DNA of 64,000 nt from Vibrio penaeicida (GTDB lineage Bacteria > Pseudomonadota > Gammaproteobacteria > Enterobacterales > Vibrionaceae): NCBI RefSeq assembly GCF_030689305.1, contig NZ_JAUYVM010000008.1, forward strand, positions 124,001 to 188,000, in the 5' to 3' direction. The notes under the pieces were generated by a model. It was not told the DNA's origin. It worked only from the letters and a program-made list of their open reading frames with translations, and did not search any database. How positions within the stretch are numbered: the stretch's first letter is position 1; every line of letters starts with the position of its first letter. Position numbers and translations under genes: made by a program. Shown piece after piece: positions 17,762 through 25,803 of the stretch.

Positions 17762-18520
17762 TTAATTAAGCTCCAAATCCTTTATCTTTAAGCTTATTTC
17801 AGGGTATTTGTCCCAGCCTGTTGGTTTGTATATACCCAATTTGAAGAATGGCATTTTTTCGTCATTTAGAGTGTTAGGCCCACAAGTTTCACTCAATATT
17901 TGGTCATCTAGATAAGTTTTCAAACAAGCTGAGTCCTTGTTCGAAAGCGTCCCCTCAATCTTAAAAATGTGCCATTTTTCGGAAGAATAACTCACCCCTT
18001 TAAAAAGTGTGCGTGTCTTGATCGAGTTACTCCTTGAAGCACATGTACCGTCTACTGTTTTTGATACTCTTTTGTGGTCCCAACGATTAAACATTCTTAA
18101 CTTTCCCGATCGGGTTTCTAAAGCCACAATCGGACATCGCCATTTTTCGCCTTTATCTGGAAATGAATGGATTTGAAAATAACTATGCCAACGATCTGAA
18201 TACGCATAATTATCTTTAACTTTGAATCTAAAGCTCAAAGAAAATGGCTCATCTCGTTTCAGTGCTTTTTGCACTGCAATCTCACAGCGCTTTCGACCTT
18301 TTTTTGGTTTAAGAGTGAATTCAATTTCTGAGCTCAATTTGGATCTATTCCAAAGAGTAGGGTGACATTCATAAACAAGAGAAGTTTCTCGATTAGTTGT
18401 AATGAAATCTTCTGGTTCCATTGATTTTTTTGAATTATTAGCAAAGGCTACATTTGAACCCGAGGCAAACCAAATCAAAGAGCACAATATAGCAATCGAA
18501 TGAATTCGGATATTCTGCAT
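17762..18520 (-). CDS. Secreted protein resembling a polysaccharide lyase (heparin-lyase fold)
   Basis: 252 residues. A signal peptide (about residues 1-27, ending near VAFA) is followed by a domain with features of the heparin-lyase-type jelly-roll family: SFRFKV, WHSYFQIHSFPD with a Q-x-H pair, ALETRSGKLRMF, and FKLGIYKPTGW near the end. It should act in the periplasm or outside. In exopolysaccharide operons such enzymes trim or release the polymer. The family match is by eye; a carbohydrate-binding role without lyase activity is possible. Confidence 0.6.
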   Translation of the reverse strand: MQNIRIHSIAILCSLIWFASGSNVAFANNSKKSMEPEDFITTNRETSLVYECHPTLWNRSKLSSEIEFTLKPKKGRKRCEIAVQKALKRDEPFSLSFRFKVKDNYAYSDRWHSYFQIHSFPDKGEKWRCPIVALETRSGKLRMFNRWDHKRVSKTVDGTCASRSNSIKTRTLFKGVSYSSEKWHIFKIEGTLSNKDSACLKTYLDDQILSETCGPNTLNDEKMPFFKLGIYKPTGWDKYPEISLKIKDLELN

Positions 18521-18521
18521 A

Positions 18522-19244
18522 CTATTTACTCATCTTTAATATTATGGAACGAAATAAAAACATCACATTTCCAACAACATAGCGACGAAACAAGCGCTTT
18601 GGCTCTTTCATTAATCGAAACACCCATTCAAGACTCAACTTTTGTACCCAATCAGGTGCTCTTTCCACCTTTCCTGATATGAAATCTAAAATTGCGCCAC
18701 CGTTAATTGTCGAAATATTAGGGTGAGCTTCTCGGATAACTTTAGATACCGCCTCTTGCTTAGGCATCCCCATCGCCATAACAACGACATCTACAGAATG
18801 CTCGCATAGATGATCTACATAGGCAGAAGGTTCTTTAAAACCATCCAATACGGTAACAACATTAACACCTTGAGATTGTAGTTTCTGTATAGCAATCGTA
18901 AGTTCTATGTCCGTTGAACCAAAAAGTGCGACTCTCTTATTTTGAAATACTTCTTTAAGCAAAATGGGAATAAAGTAAGTCCCATTCAAATTATAGCCAG
19001 GTGATCTACCCAGTAATTTGAATAGAATTTTTACTCCGATTCCGTCACGAAATACAATATCGCAAGCAAGAATGGCTTCAAAAAAGCCTTTATTTTGACA
19101 AGCAACATTAAAAGCGTGAGCATTAAGAAAAGCGATGTTTAACCGTTTTCCTTGCTTGACCTCACTTTGGCAGTAAGAAACCGCTTCCGAACAAGATTCA
19201 AATACGATAATTTTTGAAATGAATTGGCGAAATTCGTTAATCAT
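18522..19244 (-). CDS. WecG/TagA/CpsF-family glycosyltransferase
   Basis: 240 residues, the usual size of the family. Seen: LNIAFLNAHAFNVA, DGIGVKILFKLLG (acidic residues of the donor site), VALFGS and VVVMAMGMPKQE, then GGAILDFISGKVERAPDWVQKLSLEWVFRLMKEPKRLFRRYV, the conserved C-terminal signature. These enzymes add N-acetylmannosamine-type or glucosyl residues to lipid-linked intermediates on the cytoplasmic face. It overlaps the upstream gene by 8 bases. The donor sugar cannot be read from sequence. Confidence 0.92.
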   Translation of the reverse strand: MINEFRQFISKIIVFESCSEAVSYCQSEVKQGKRLNIAFLNAHAFNVACQNKGFFEAILACDIVFRDGIGVKILFKLLGRSPGYNLNGTYFIPILLKEVFQNKRVALFGSTDIELTIAIQKLQSQGVNVVTVLDGFKEPSAYVDHLCEHSVDVVVMAMGMPKQEAVSKVIREAHPNISTINGGAILDFISGKVERAPDWVQKLSLEWVFRLMKEPKRLFRRYVVGNVMFLFRSIILKMSK

Positions 19245-20355
19245 AGCTGCCTTGCTTAATAAAACTCAGAGCTTGCTTCGCTCTTATTTTCCAAGTGTTT
19301 TTCTTAGCGAATACTTGTCTAGATTCCTTTAAATCCAGTGAATCTGAATCAATTGCCCGGCCTATCAATTCAATAAAAGCCTCATCCGTTTCAGCAACAT
19401 TAACCAATTTTTTCCCCTCTTGATCAAAATCACAAGCACTTGAAACTGAAGGGATACCAGCAGCGCAGTATTCATAAAGCTTAAGCGGGTTACGGTATTG
19501 ATTAAACGGAGATGAACGATACGGACAAATACCGACTTTAAAAGAAGACATTGCACTGGAAAGTTGCTCGTACGGGATCAACCCAGGTAGCTCCAAATTA
19601 TCGAATCGTTTCGCTAGTTCTGATATCGCGAAACTATTCACTTTCCCAATCAATCTTATCGACATACTAGGATACGCAATGCATATTTTTTCAATCAAGT
19701 TCTCGTCGGTTGACTCATCAATTGATCCGACAAAGCCGATTACATTTTCAGGCTCCGATGCGGTGCTGGTAGACGAAACCAACGCTTCACTTACTGCATT
19801 AGGGAGGTATACCACTTTCGCGTCCCCAGAAATTCCAGACAGTCTTTCAACCAACCGATGACTGGTCGCAAAACACACGGTGCTATTCTCTATGCATGAC
19901 TTTAAGGTATTTTGATAAGCTTTATGTTTGGAAAATGGGTATTGAGTATCACCGTCGTAATTGTCGTAGTGCGTGTAAGCATAAGGAATACCTAAATCCT
20001 GTAAATACAGGGATTGATCCGGCTTATAAAACCAGAGGCAAGACACTTTACTTCCTGACTTTCTACCCGCCTTTGCTACTTGCCATTTTATGGGTAACGA
20101 AACCGCTAAATACCTTAGAACTTTGTTGTTTAGCGTCCAACTACTGGGGAGTAACGTAACAAGAGGAAACACTCGGGTGTTACCAACTTGTTCTTCTGCT
20201 AAATACGCCTTGTCGACTTTCAAACACCATTTTGGTCGTTTGAAATAGAGTAACGGTATGTTTTCATTAACTAAGGTATCACTGATCGCATTAATAAATG
20301 GGCGACGATGAAACTTTTTATATTGGTCGGAGATAGAAAAAATCGCAATGCTCAT
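19237..20355 (-). CDS. GT-B type glycosyltransferase
   Basis: 372 residues. The C-terminal half has the nucleotide-sugar site pattern of GT-B enzymes (ENVIGFVGSI, and GICPYRSSPFNQYRNPLKLYEYCAAGIPSVSS). The N-terminal domain is poorly conserved, as usual for acceptor domains, and vaguely recalls GumK-like glucuronosyltransferases. It acts on the cytoplasmic lipid-linked repeat unit. It starts 2 bases after the family 2 transferase upstream. Donor and acceptor are unknown. Confidence 0.82.
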   Translation of the reverse strand: MSIAIFSISDQYKKFHRRPFINAISDTLVNENIPLLYFKRPKWCLKVDKAYLAEEQVGNTRVFPLVTLLPSSWTLNNKVLRYLAVSLPIKWQVAKAGRKSGSKVSCLWFYKPDQSLYLQDLGIPYAYTHYDNYDGDTQYPFSKHKAYQNTLKSCIENSTVCFATSHRLVERLSGISGDAKVVYLPNAVSEALVSSTSTASEPENVIGFVGSIDESTDENLIEKICIAYPSMSIRLIGKVNSFAISELAKRFDNLELPGLIPYEQLSSAMSSFKVGICPYRSSPFNQYRNPLKLYEYCAAGIPSVSSACDFDQEGKKLVNVAETDEAFIELIGRAIDSDSLDLKESRQVFAKKNTWKIRAKQALSFIKQGSYD

Positions 20356-20357
20356 AA

Positions 20358-21257
20358 TTATCGCCCTTTTTCTATGCCATCACTAATAAAGATACCTTTA
20401 TAGAATCCCATCATCCACGCAAGTCCACAGACATACATGATTGGACAAAGCACAAAAAGCATCATGGGACTAAAAGCATATTTAAGATTCCGTAGGTTAA
20501 TTCGCGTAATCTTAGCTAGCATAATGAAGGGTAGAAACAGGGCTAGAAGCCAACCGGTTCCTTTGGTTTCATATCGAAGAAAAAACAAGTTATTCCCTGT
20601 AATATAAATTTTCTTTATGACATTTTTGAATGGTGAATCCTGAATTTGATAGCCAATCACATCAGGAAAAAAGTGCAGGATGTGACCCTCTTTCACTAAT
20701 CGTTCCGTTAGCTCCGTGTCCTGCATACGTGGAATATCACTGAATCCGCCTATTTCATCAAATAGCGCTTTCTCGATGATCATGAGCGCCGAGCTTAAAT
20801 TCGCGCGTTCTGTTGGTGTACGGGAGGACTGGGACTCATGATTAAAATAGTAATGCTCAATATAGGAAGTAAGTGTGGCTTTTTTACTTTTATCCAGCTC
20901 TAGTGCACCTCCAAATATTTTCGCTCCATCTTTGGCGCGTTTAACACCCCTGACTAAAGCTTGTTCATCCAAAACAACGTCAGCATCAACGAAAACCAAA
21001 TACTCTCCGCTTGCTGCCCTTGCGCCAATATTCCGCCCACCACCAGGGTTAAAGCGTTGCTTTTCTTTTAGTAGACATACAAACGGAAATTGAGCACAGA
21101 TTTTATCAACGTCATCATTAGGGGAGCAATCAACGACGATCACTTCAGCATCGACACGATCCAATTGCTTTGCAAGCGCAGACAAGTTTCGTCTAAGGTT
21201 TTTCTGGGATTGATAAGACGGAATAATTATGGAAAGTTTCACAGATATATCTCTCAC
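20358..21257 (-). CDS. Glycosyltransferase family 2
   Basis: 299 residues. GT-A signature: LSIIIPSYQSQKNLRRNLSAL at the N terminus, VIVVDCSP, GGGRNIGARAASGEYLVFVDADVVLD (the DxD metal motif is DAD) and a C-terminal pair of hydrophobic segments (about 225-285) that anchors it to the inner membrane. It adds one sugar to the growing repeat unit. Tightly packed between two other glycosyltransferases. Sugar unknown. Confidence 0.9.
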   Translation of the reverse strand: MRDISVKLSIIIPSYQSQKNLRRNLSALAKQLDRVDAEVIVVDCSPNDDVDKICAQFPFVCLLKEKQRFNPGGGRNIGARAASGEYLVFVDADVVLDEQALVRGVKRAKDGAKIFGGALELDKSKKATLTSYIEHYYFNHESQSSRTPTERANLSSALMIIEKALFDEIGGFSDIPRMQDTELTERLVKEGHILHFFPDVIGYQIQDSPFKNVIKKIYITGNNLFFLRYETKGTGWLLALFLPFIMLAKITRINLRNLKYAFSPMMLFVLCPIMYVCGLAWMMGFYKGIFISDGIEKGR

Positions 21258-21267
21258 ATATTACTTG

Positions 21268-22395
21268 TTACTTACTTTGCAAGACTGCTTGATAAATATT
21301 TTCAAGCTCTAGACATTGCTTCTTTAGGTTATGTTTTTCATGTACAAATTCGATAGCATTTTGACTGTATCTTTCCCACAAATCATGGTCATAAGATAAA
21401 TTCAAAATTGCATCCGCTAGCCTATCAACATTCTTTTCATTAACAACGGTGCCAGTTTCTCCATCCACAATCGCTTCAGGCATACCTCCACTGTTGAAAA
21501 CTACAGCGGGCGTTCCCACAGCTTGAGCTTCTACGATGGTTAAAGCCAACGCCTCAGCTTGACCATTTGGTAAATTCACACTTGGTTGAGCGTAAACTGT
21601 TGCTTTTTGCATCCAAACTTTTACCTCCTCTGGGGTTTGACGACCAGTAAAGTAAACATCTACTCCCTTAGTCTTGGCTAATTGCTCCAGGCTAGACCGT
21701 TCTTCACCATCCCCTAATAAGACAAGTCTCATATCTGATGCTAACTTTTGTACTTTAGCCATCGCATTAATCAAATATTCATGTCCTTTGTATGCAGTCA
21801 TCCTACCTACACACAAAACGATTTTTTCACGCTTTACAGCTTTTGAAGGCTGGAAAAATTCAGTATCAACTCCAATATAATGCCTAATGATCTTGCTCTC
21901 GGGAAAACCTAGTCTGACCATTCGAAGTTTGACCCAATCGGATACCGCAATAAACTGAGAGGCGTTATGAGCAAGTTTCTCTCTATTCTGCATATAACGA
22001 AGGTGTAACCTTCCGTGCTTTTCTATAGTAGGAGACTCAATGACATCAAAGCCATGAAAGGTAACAATAAGTGGTGCATTCAATTTTTCTGCAAGAGATA
22101 AAGCGGTCATTCCATTCGGACCAAAATGTGCGTGAATCAATTCCGGTTTTAACAACTTAAAGCGGCTAAGGAGGTTGGGTAAAACAATTCCTAGCTTAAG
22201 CAATTTGTCTGTAAAGCTCCCTAGAAAACCTAATTTCACAATATGTGTTCTAGATTCAGGTAATGATAGCCCCGATACCACTCTGTCACTGCCAAAGTAA
22301 TGAGCATGGTAATCCGTTAGAGCTTCTCCTTGCGCACGTATAAAGGTTTGTGAATATGGAAGTAGGTGATTTGAGAAAACAATGACACTCTTCAT
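21268..22395 (-). CDS. Glycosyltransferase family 4
   Basis: 375 residues. GT-B fold of the GT4 family: N-terminal FSNHLLPYSQTFIRAQGEAL and IHAHFGPNGMTALSLA, then VLCVGRMTAYKGHEYLINAM and the EX7E-type site QAEALALTIVEAQAVGTPAVVFNSGGMPEAI. This is a retaining transferase that works on the lipid-linked unit at the inner face. It follows the flippase gene by 13 bases. Sugar specificity not deducible. Confidence 0.93.
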   Translation of the reverse strand: MKSVIVFSNHLLPYSQTFIRAQGEALTDYHAHYFGSDRVVSGLSLPESRTHIVKLGFLGSFTDKLLKLGIVLPNLLSRFKLLKPELIHAHFGPNGMTALSLAEKLNAPLIVTFHGFDVIESPTIEKHGRLHLRYMQNREKLAHNASQFIAVSDWVKLRMVRLGFPESKIIRHYIGVDTEFFQPSKAVKREKIVLCVGRMTAYKGHEYLINAMAKVQKLASDMRLVLLGDGEERSSLEQLAKTKGVDVYFTGRQTPEEVKVWMQKATVYAQPSVNLPNGQAEALALTIVEAQAVGTPAVVFNSGGMPEAIVDGETGTVVNEKNVDRLADAILNLSYDHDLWERYSQNAIEFVHEKHNLKKQCLELENIYQAVLQSK

Positions 22396-22408
22396 AAATC
22401 TATCTGCG

Positions 22409-23821
22409 TTACCTATTTAAAAATTGACGAAATTCCTGCCGCCAGGATGGATAAATCAGTTGCATGCTAGTGAAGTAACTAGTGACCCCAATCAAACATG
22501 TTGCAAAAAACACAAAAGCAAAACTAGATTCGAAAAACTGTTCGAATACGAATACTGAAATAGCCATGCCAAAGGAAGCAAGCCACGCAGGTGACACAGG
22601 CTTAATTTGGTTAAACCAACTCAACCCAAATATTTTGCTATATCCAGTCATACTGAATGGCATAGTCACAAACACACGAGCGAGCATTGCTAGTGCTGCA
22701 GCGAGCACACCGTAAGTAGGCGCAAAGACGGCAGTAATGGCAAGCGCAACAATGGTGCCAAAAACATCTGACGCGAGTGCTGTACTTGGCTTAGCAATCG
22801 CTGTAAATGAAACAGGCACATAAATTCGAGCCAGACTTAGCACTGCCACTATTGCAAATATCTGGGTCGGCAATATGGCGTCTATCCACTTCTCACCAAA
22901 CAACCACGGCACAAGAGTGGGCACAACAAGTGCCAAACCAATAAAGAGCGGCGTCACAATCATTGCAGTGAACTTGGTAGAGGACTGAAATAGCTGGCAG
23001 AGTTCCTCTTTTTTACTTTGACGTCGAGAGAAAACAGGCAGCGCATAACTTAGTAACCCACTGGCTATGGCACTTCGAGGCATTTCAACCATGCGCCAAG
23101 CGAATCCAAATAACCCAACTGTTGTCGCGCCAGCCGTCATACCTAATACAATTGGAATACCTCGAATGGATGCATCCCAACTTAGGCGGCGCACACACAG
23201 CATCCAACCAATAGAGCTCAATTCAAAAAATACTTTCCGATGAAATGCAGCCCCTATAGAGTGTTTAGACACGATCAAAAGATAAGCAAACCCAACCGCT
23301 TCGATAATGATTGATTGCGCTACAACTGCAATACTACCGAAACCATAGAATGCCATAGACACACCGGACACAGCACCAATCAATCTCGAAATCATGGTAC
23401 GTTTGGCCAATGTATCAAACCGACCTGCTCGTCTAAGTTTGGCGACATAAAGAGAAGACACACTCACCAAAATAATATGCAGAAGAGAGAATGCTATGAG
23501 GTTAAATAGAGCAGGGTCTAGCTGCACCAGCCAACAAATGATTAATACTGTTGTACAAAGGAATAGGCTGATGCTTATTCCTCCCCAAAAAGCGGTATCA
23601 AAGTGAGTCGAATCTGGCTTGTTATGACGCACTAGCGCATCTTCAAAAAGATTCCCAAATATAAGGGCAATCCCTTGACCTATGGACAGCGCCAAAACGG
23701 CTACACCAAATTCCGTCGGCGTTAGCAACCTAGCGTAAATAAAGAAGGTTGCAATCGATACCACTGTCATGCCGAATTTTTCCACAGCGATCCACAGCAG
23801 TTTTACAATTCGGTTATTCAT
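22409..23821 (-). CDS. Oligosaccharide flippase (Wzx/WzxC-like)
   Basis: About 470 residues, some twelve to fourteen membrane segments of the MOP superfamily, with ARLLTPTEFGVAVLAL near residue 30, typical of WzxC-type exporters. It moves the lipid-linked repeat across the inner membrane. I chose ATG 23821 (MNNRIVKLL) because it overlaps the pyruvyltransferase stop by 8 bases; an in-frame start 33 bases further upstream would add a basic leader lying inside the previous gene. Together with the Wzc-like and Wzy-like proteins it marks a Wzx/Wzy-dependent pathway. Confidence 0.9.
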   Translation of the reverse strand: MNNRIVKLLWIAVEKFGMTVVSIATFFIYARLLTPTEFGVAVLALSIGQGIALIFGNLFEDALVRHNKPDSTHFDTAFWGGISISLFLCTTVLIICWLVQLDPALFNLIAFSLLHIILVSVSSLYVAKLRRAGRFDTLAKRTMISRLIGAVSGVSMAFYGFGSIAVVAQSIIIEAVGFAYLLIVSKHSIGAAFHRKVFFELSSIGWMLCVRRLSWDASIRGIPIVLGMTAGATTVGLFGFAWRMVEMPRSAIASGLLSYALPVFSRRQSKKEELCQLFQSSTKFTAMIVTPLFIGLALVVPTLVPWLFGEKWIDAILPTQIFAIVAVLSLARIYVPVSFTAIAKPSTALASDVFGTIVALAITAVFAPTYGVLAAALAMLARVFVTMPFSMTGYSKIFGLSWFNQIKPVSPAWLASFGMAISVFVFEQFFESSFAFVFFATCLIGVTSYFTSMQLIYPSWRQEFRQFLNR

Positions 23822-24794
23822 TTGCCGCTTTCTTAATGCTTTGCGGTTCTTCACTTTGGAGTTTTAAACCTAGCCAGCAACTCGCATACCGTTTTAGTTT
23901 TCCGTAGCTGTTATCTCTCATAACAACATCGTTACCAACTAAAAGAGAAAGAATCATTCCATGAAGGCGATCTGTATCAACAACACTATAAGACGTAAAT
24001 TTCTCTACACCCCGTTGAATCAAGTTGTTGCTATACCACTTCCAGAAAGCATCAAGACCCAAGTTCAAATGAAGTTTGTTTTCATACCTCGCCAGCCTTC
24101 TGGCGATATTGTAGCAACGTTCATCAAAAGGTTTGAAAAGGTCATCCCAATCAAATCTATCGCCATCTTCGCCAGTATCTGTTGCTTCAATATCGCGCCT
24201 TCTCAGGCTTAGTGTCCCTTCAGAAGTCCGGACAATACCTTTCCAACGATCAGACATTGCAAACGCCATATCAGGCAACAGTTTCAGATCATCATCATCA
24301 AACGCCTCACTCATCACTTCGAATGAGTGCTCATCTCGGACAAACATATAAAGATTGTTATGAGACTTAAACAGCGGAACCTTCTGAGTTAACTGAGTAG
24401 CATCCTGATAATGAACAGACTGCGGCATGATCAGAATTGTGTTTTCCGGAAACGACTCGATTACGCGCTCGCGTAACGACTGATGATGCGGGTATAAATC
24501 ACCGAAATTACCACCGCCATGAAGCACAAGAACCGTCTCTTTTGGAATTTTCTTACTGAACAAGCGTTCTTGGTTTCGTTCAGATATACGTGCAGTGATA
24601 TTTACTTCCAATGCCCTAAAAAGCGCTTCAGTTCCTTCAGCAATCAAAAGGTCACCAACATTAAGGTGTACTGGATAATCAATAAAGATTGCGTCTTTGT
24701 TCTCTAGATGTGGTCGAAAGTTTTCAACCAAAGTTTTTTTCAACGAATCTAGAATCTGTTCGTTGAATTCAATGATAGGGGCTGATTGTTCCAC
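23814..24794 (-). CDS. Polysaccharide pyruvyltransferase family protein
   Basis: 326 residues. Family features: FIDYPVHLNVGDLLIAEGTEAL (N-terminal NxGD), VLVLHGGGNFGDLYPHHQ (GGGN), TILIMPQSVHY, VRDEHSFE and SYSVVDTDRLHGMILSLLVG (the RLHG motif). Enzymes of this family add ketal-linked pyruvate to a sugar from phosphoenolpyruvate, giving the polymer negative charge. Its presence predicts an acidic exopolysaccharide. It overlaps the flippase gene and starts 4 bases after a family 2 transferase. Confidence 0.92.
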   Translation of the reverse strand: MEQSAPIIEFNEQILDSLKKTLVENFRPHLENKDAIFIDYPVHLNVGDLLIAEGTEALFRALEVNITARISERNQERLFSKKIPKETVLVLHGGGNFGDLYPHHQSLRERVIESFPENTILIMPQSVHYQDATQLTQKVPLFKSHNNLYMFVRDEHSFEVMSEAFDDDDLKLLPDMAFAMSDRWKGIVRTSEGTLSLRRRDIEATDTGEDGDRFDWDDLFKPFDERCYNIARRLARYENKLHLNLGLDAFWKWYSNNLIQRGVEKFTSYSVVDTDRLHGMILSLLVGNDVVMRDNSYGKLKRYASCWLGLKLQSEEPQSIKKAANE

Positions 24795-24798
24795 GATA

Positions 24799-25794
24799 TT
24801 ATCCTTTAGGCTTTACTGGCACAGGTTTAGCGCTACTCAAACGCTTCTTTACGCGTTGCATAACACTCATTCCTTGAGTAGGTGAGCAGGAGTCCATATA
24901 TGCCTTAGCTTGAGCGTCAGAATTCACACTTGGCTGAGTTTTCCATGCTGCTAATGCTTTGGGCACCATAGAAAAACCTTGGAAAAGCCCCTTAAATGTC
25001 GACCAAATAAGACCAGAGCGAACACCTCGCCAAACTAAAATACCCGTGTGGAATATCGCAGTTGGTAGAAAGGTTTTAAATTTAAAATGAAGATACGTTT
25101 TGTTTCGAACGTCAAATGTCCAGCGTCCACCAGTCCATGCAACACGGTGCTCGGCAGAAACTTTGTGACCAATGACGACTTCCGGCGTGTACTTAATTTT
25201 GTAATGGGAATTCATCAAGCGCTTCGACAGATCAACTTCTTCATGCAAGAAAAAGAGGTCGGCATCATAGCCATTGATCCCATCAAAGGCGTCACGTCTA
25301 AGCATATGACCAGCCCCAACGAAACGATCAGTGTAGAAAGATTGCTCTGAAGCTTCTTCCACATTTTGATGGTAAGACCAACTTGTCAGATCATCTTCTT
25401 GGCTGCCAAAGCGAAGAATGCGGAACGCTAATGCACCAATTTCGGGTTCGCCTTTCATGATTTCACATGCTTTTGCTAACTGATGTTCATCAATGAATTC
25501 AGCATCATTGTCCAGCGCGACAATAAAATCTCCGGAGCCCTGATCTGAAGCTTGGTTTCGCCCTCCAGGAACACCTAAGTTAGTGCGATTGCACACCAGT
25601 TGTATACGGGGGTCTTTAAGGCAATGTTGACGTAGTCGCGCTAATCCATCGGGCTGCGAACCTTGGTCGACAACAATAATTTTCAGCTCAATACCCTGTT
25701 GGGTCAGCGCGCTGTCTATGGCATCAAGCGTGTCGTCAATTCGATCCCAAGAAAGAATCGTAATATCAACGGTTGGTTTATCTAGCATTTCCAT
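24799..25794 (-). CDS. Glycosyltransferase family 2
   Basis: 331 residues. GT-A type: VDITILSWDRIDDTLDAIDSAL, IIVVDQGSQPDG, NLGVPGGRNQASDQGSGDFIVALDNDAEF (metal motif DND) and a later FFLHEEVDLSKRL with the acidic catalytic region. The rest may carry a short membrane-associated segment. It is the first glycosyltransferase after the autokinase gene, from which it is separated by 9 bases. Sugar unknown. Confidence 0.9.
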   Translation of the reverse strand: MEMLDKPTVDITILSWDRIDDTLDAIDSALTQQGIELKIIVVDQGSQPDGLARLRQHCLKDPRIQLVCNRTNLGVPGGRNQASDQGSGDFIVALDNDAEFIDEHQLAKACEIMKGEPEIGALAFRILRFGSQEDDLTSWSYHQNVEEASEQSFYTDRFVGAGHMLRRDAFDGINGYDADLFFLHEEVDLSKRLMNSHYKIKYTPEVVIGHKVSAEHRVAWTGGRWTFDVRNKTYLHFKFKTFLPTAIFHTGILVWRGVRSGLIWSTFKGLFQGFSMVPKALAAWKTQPSVNSDAQAKAYMDSCSPTQGMSVMQRVKKRLSSAKPVPVKPKG

Positions 25795-25803
25795 TATTTT
25801 GAC

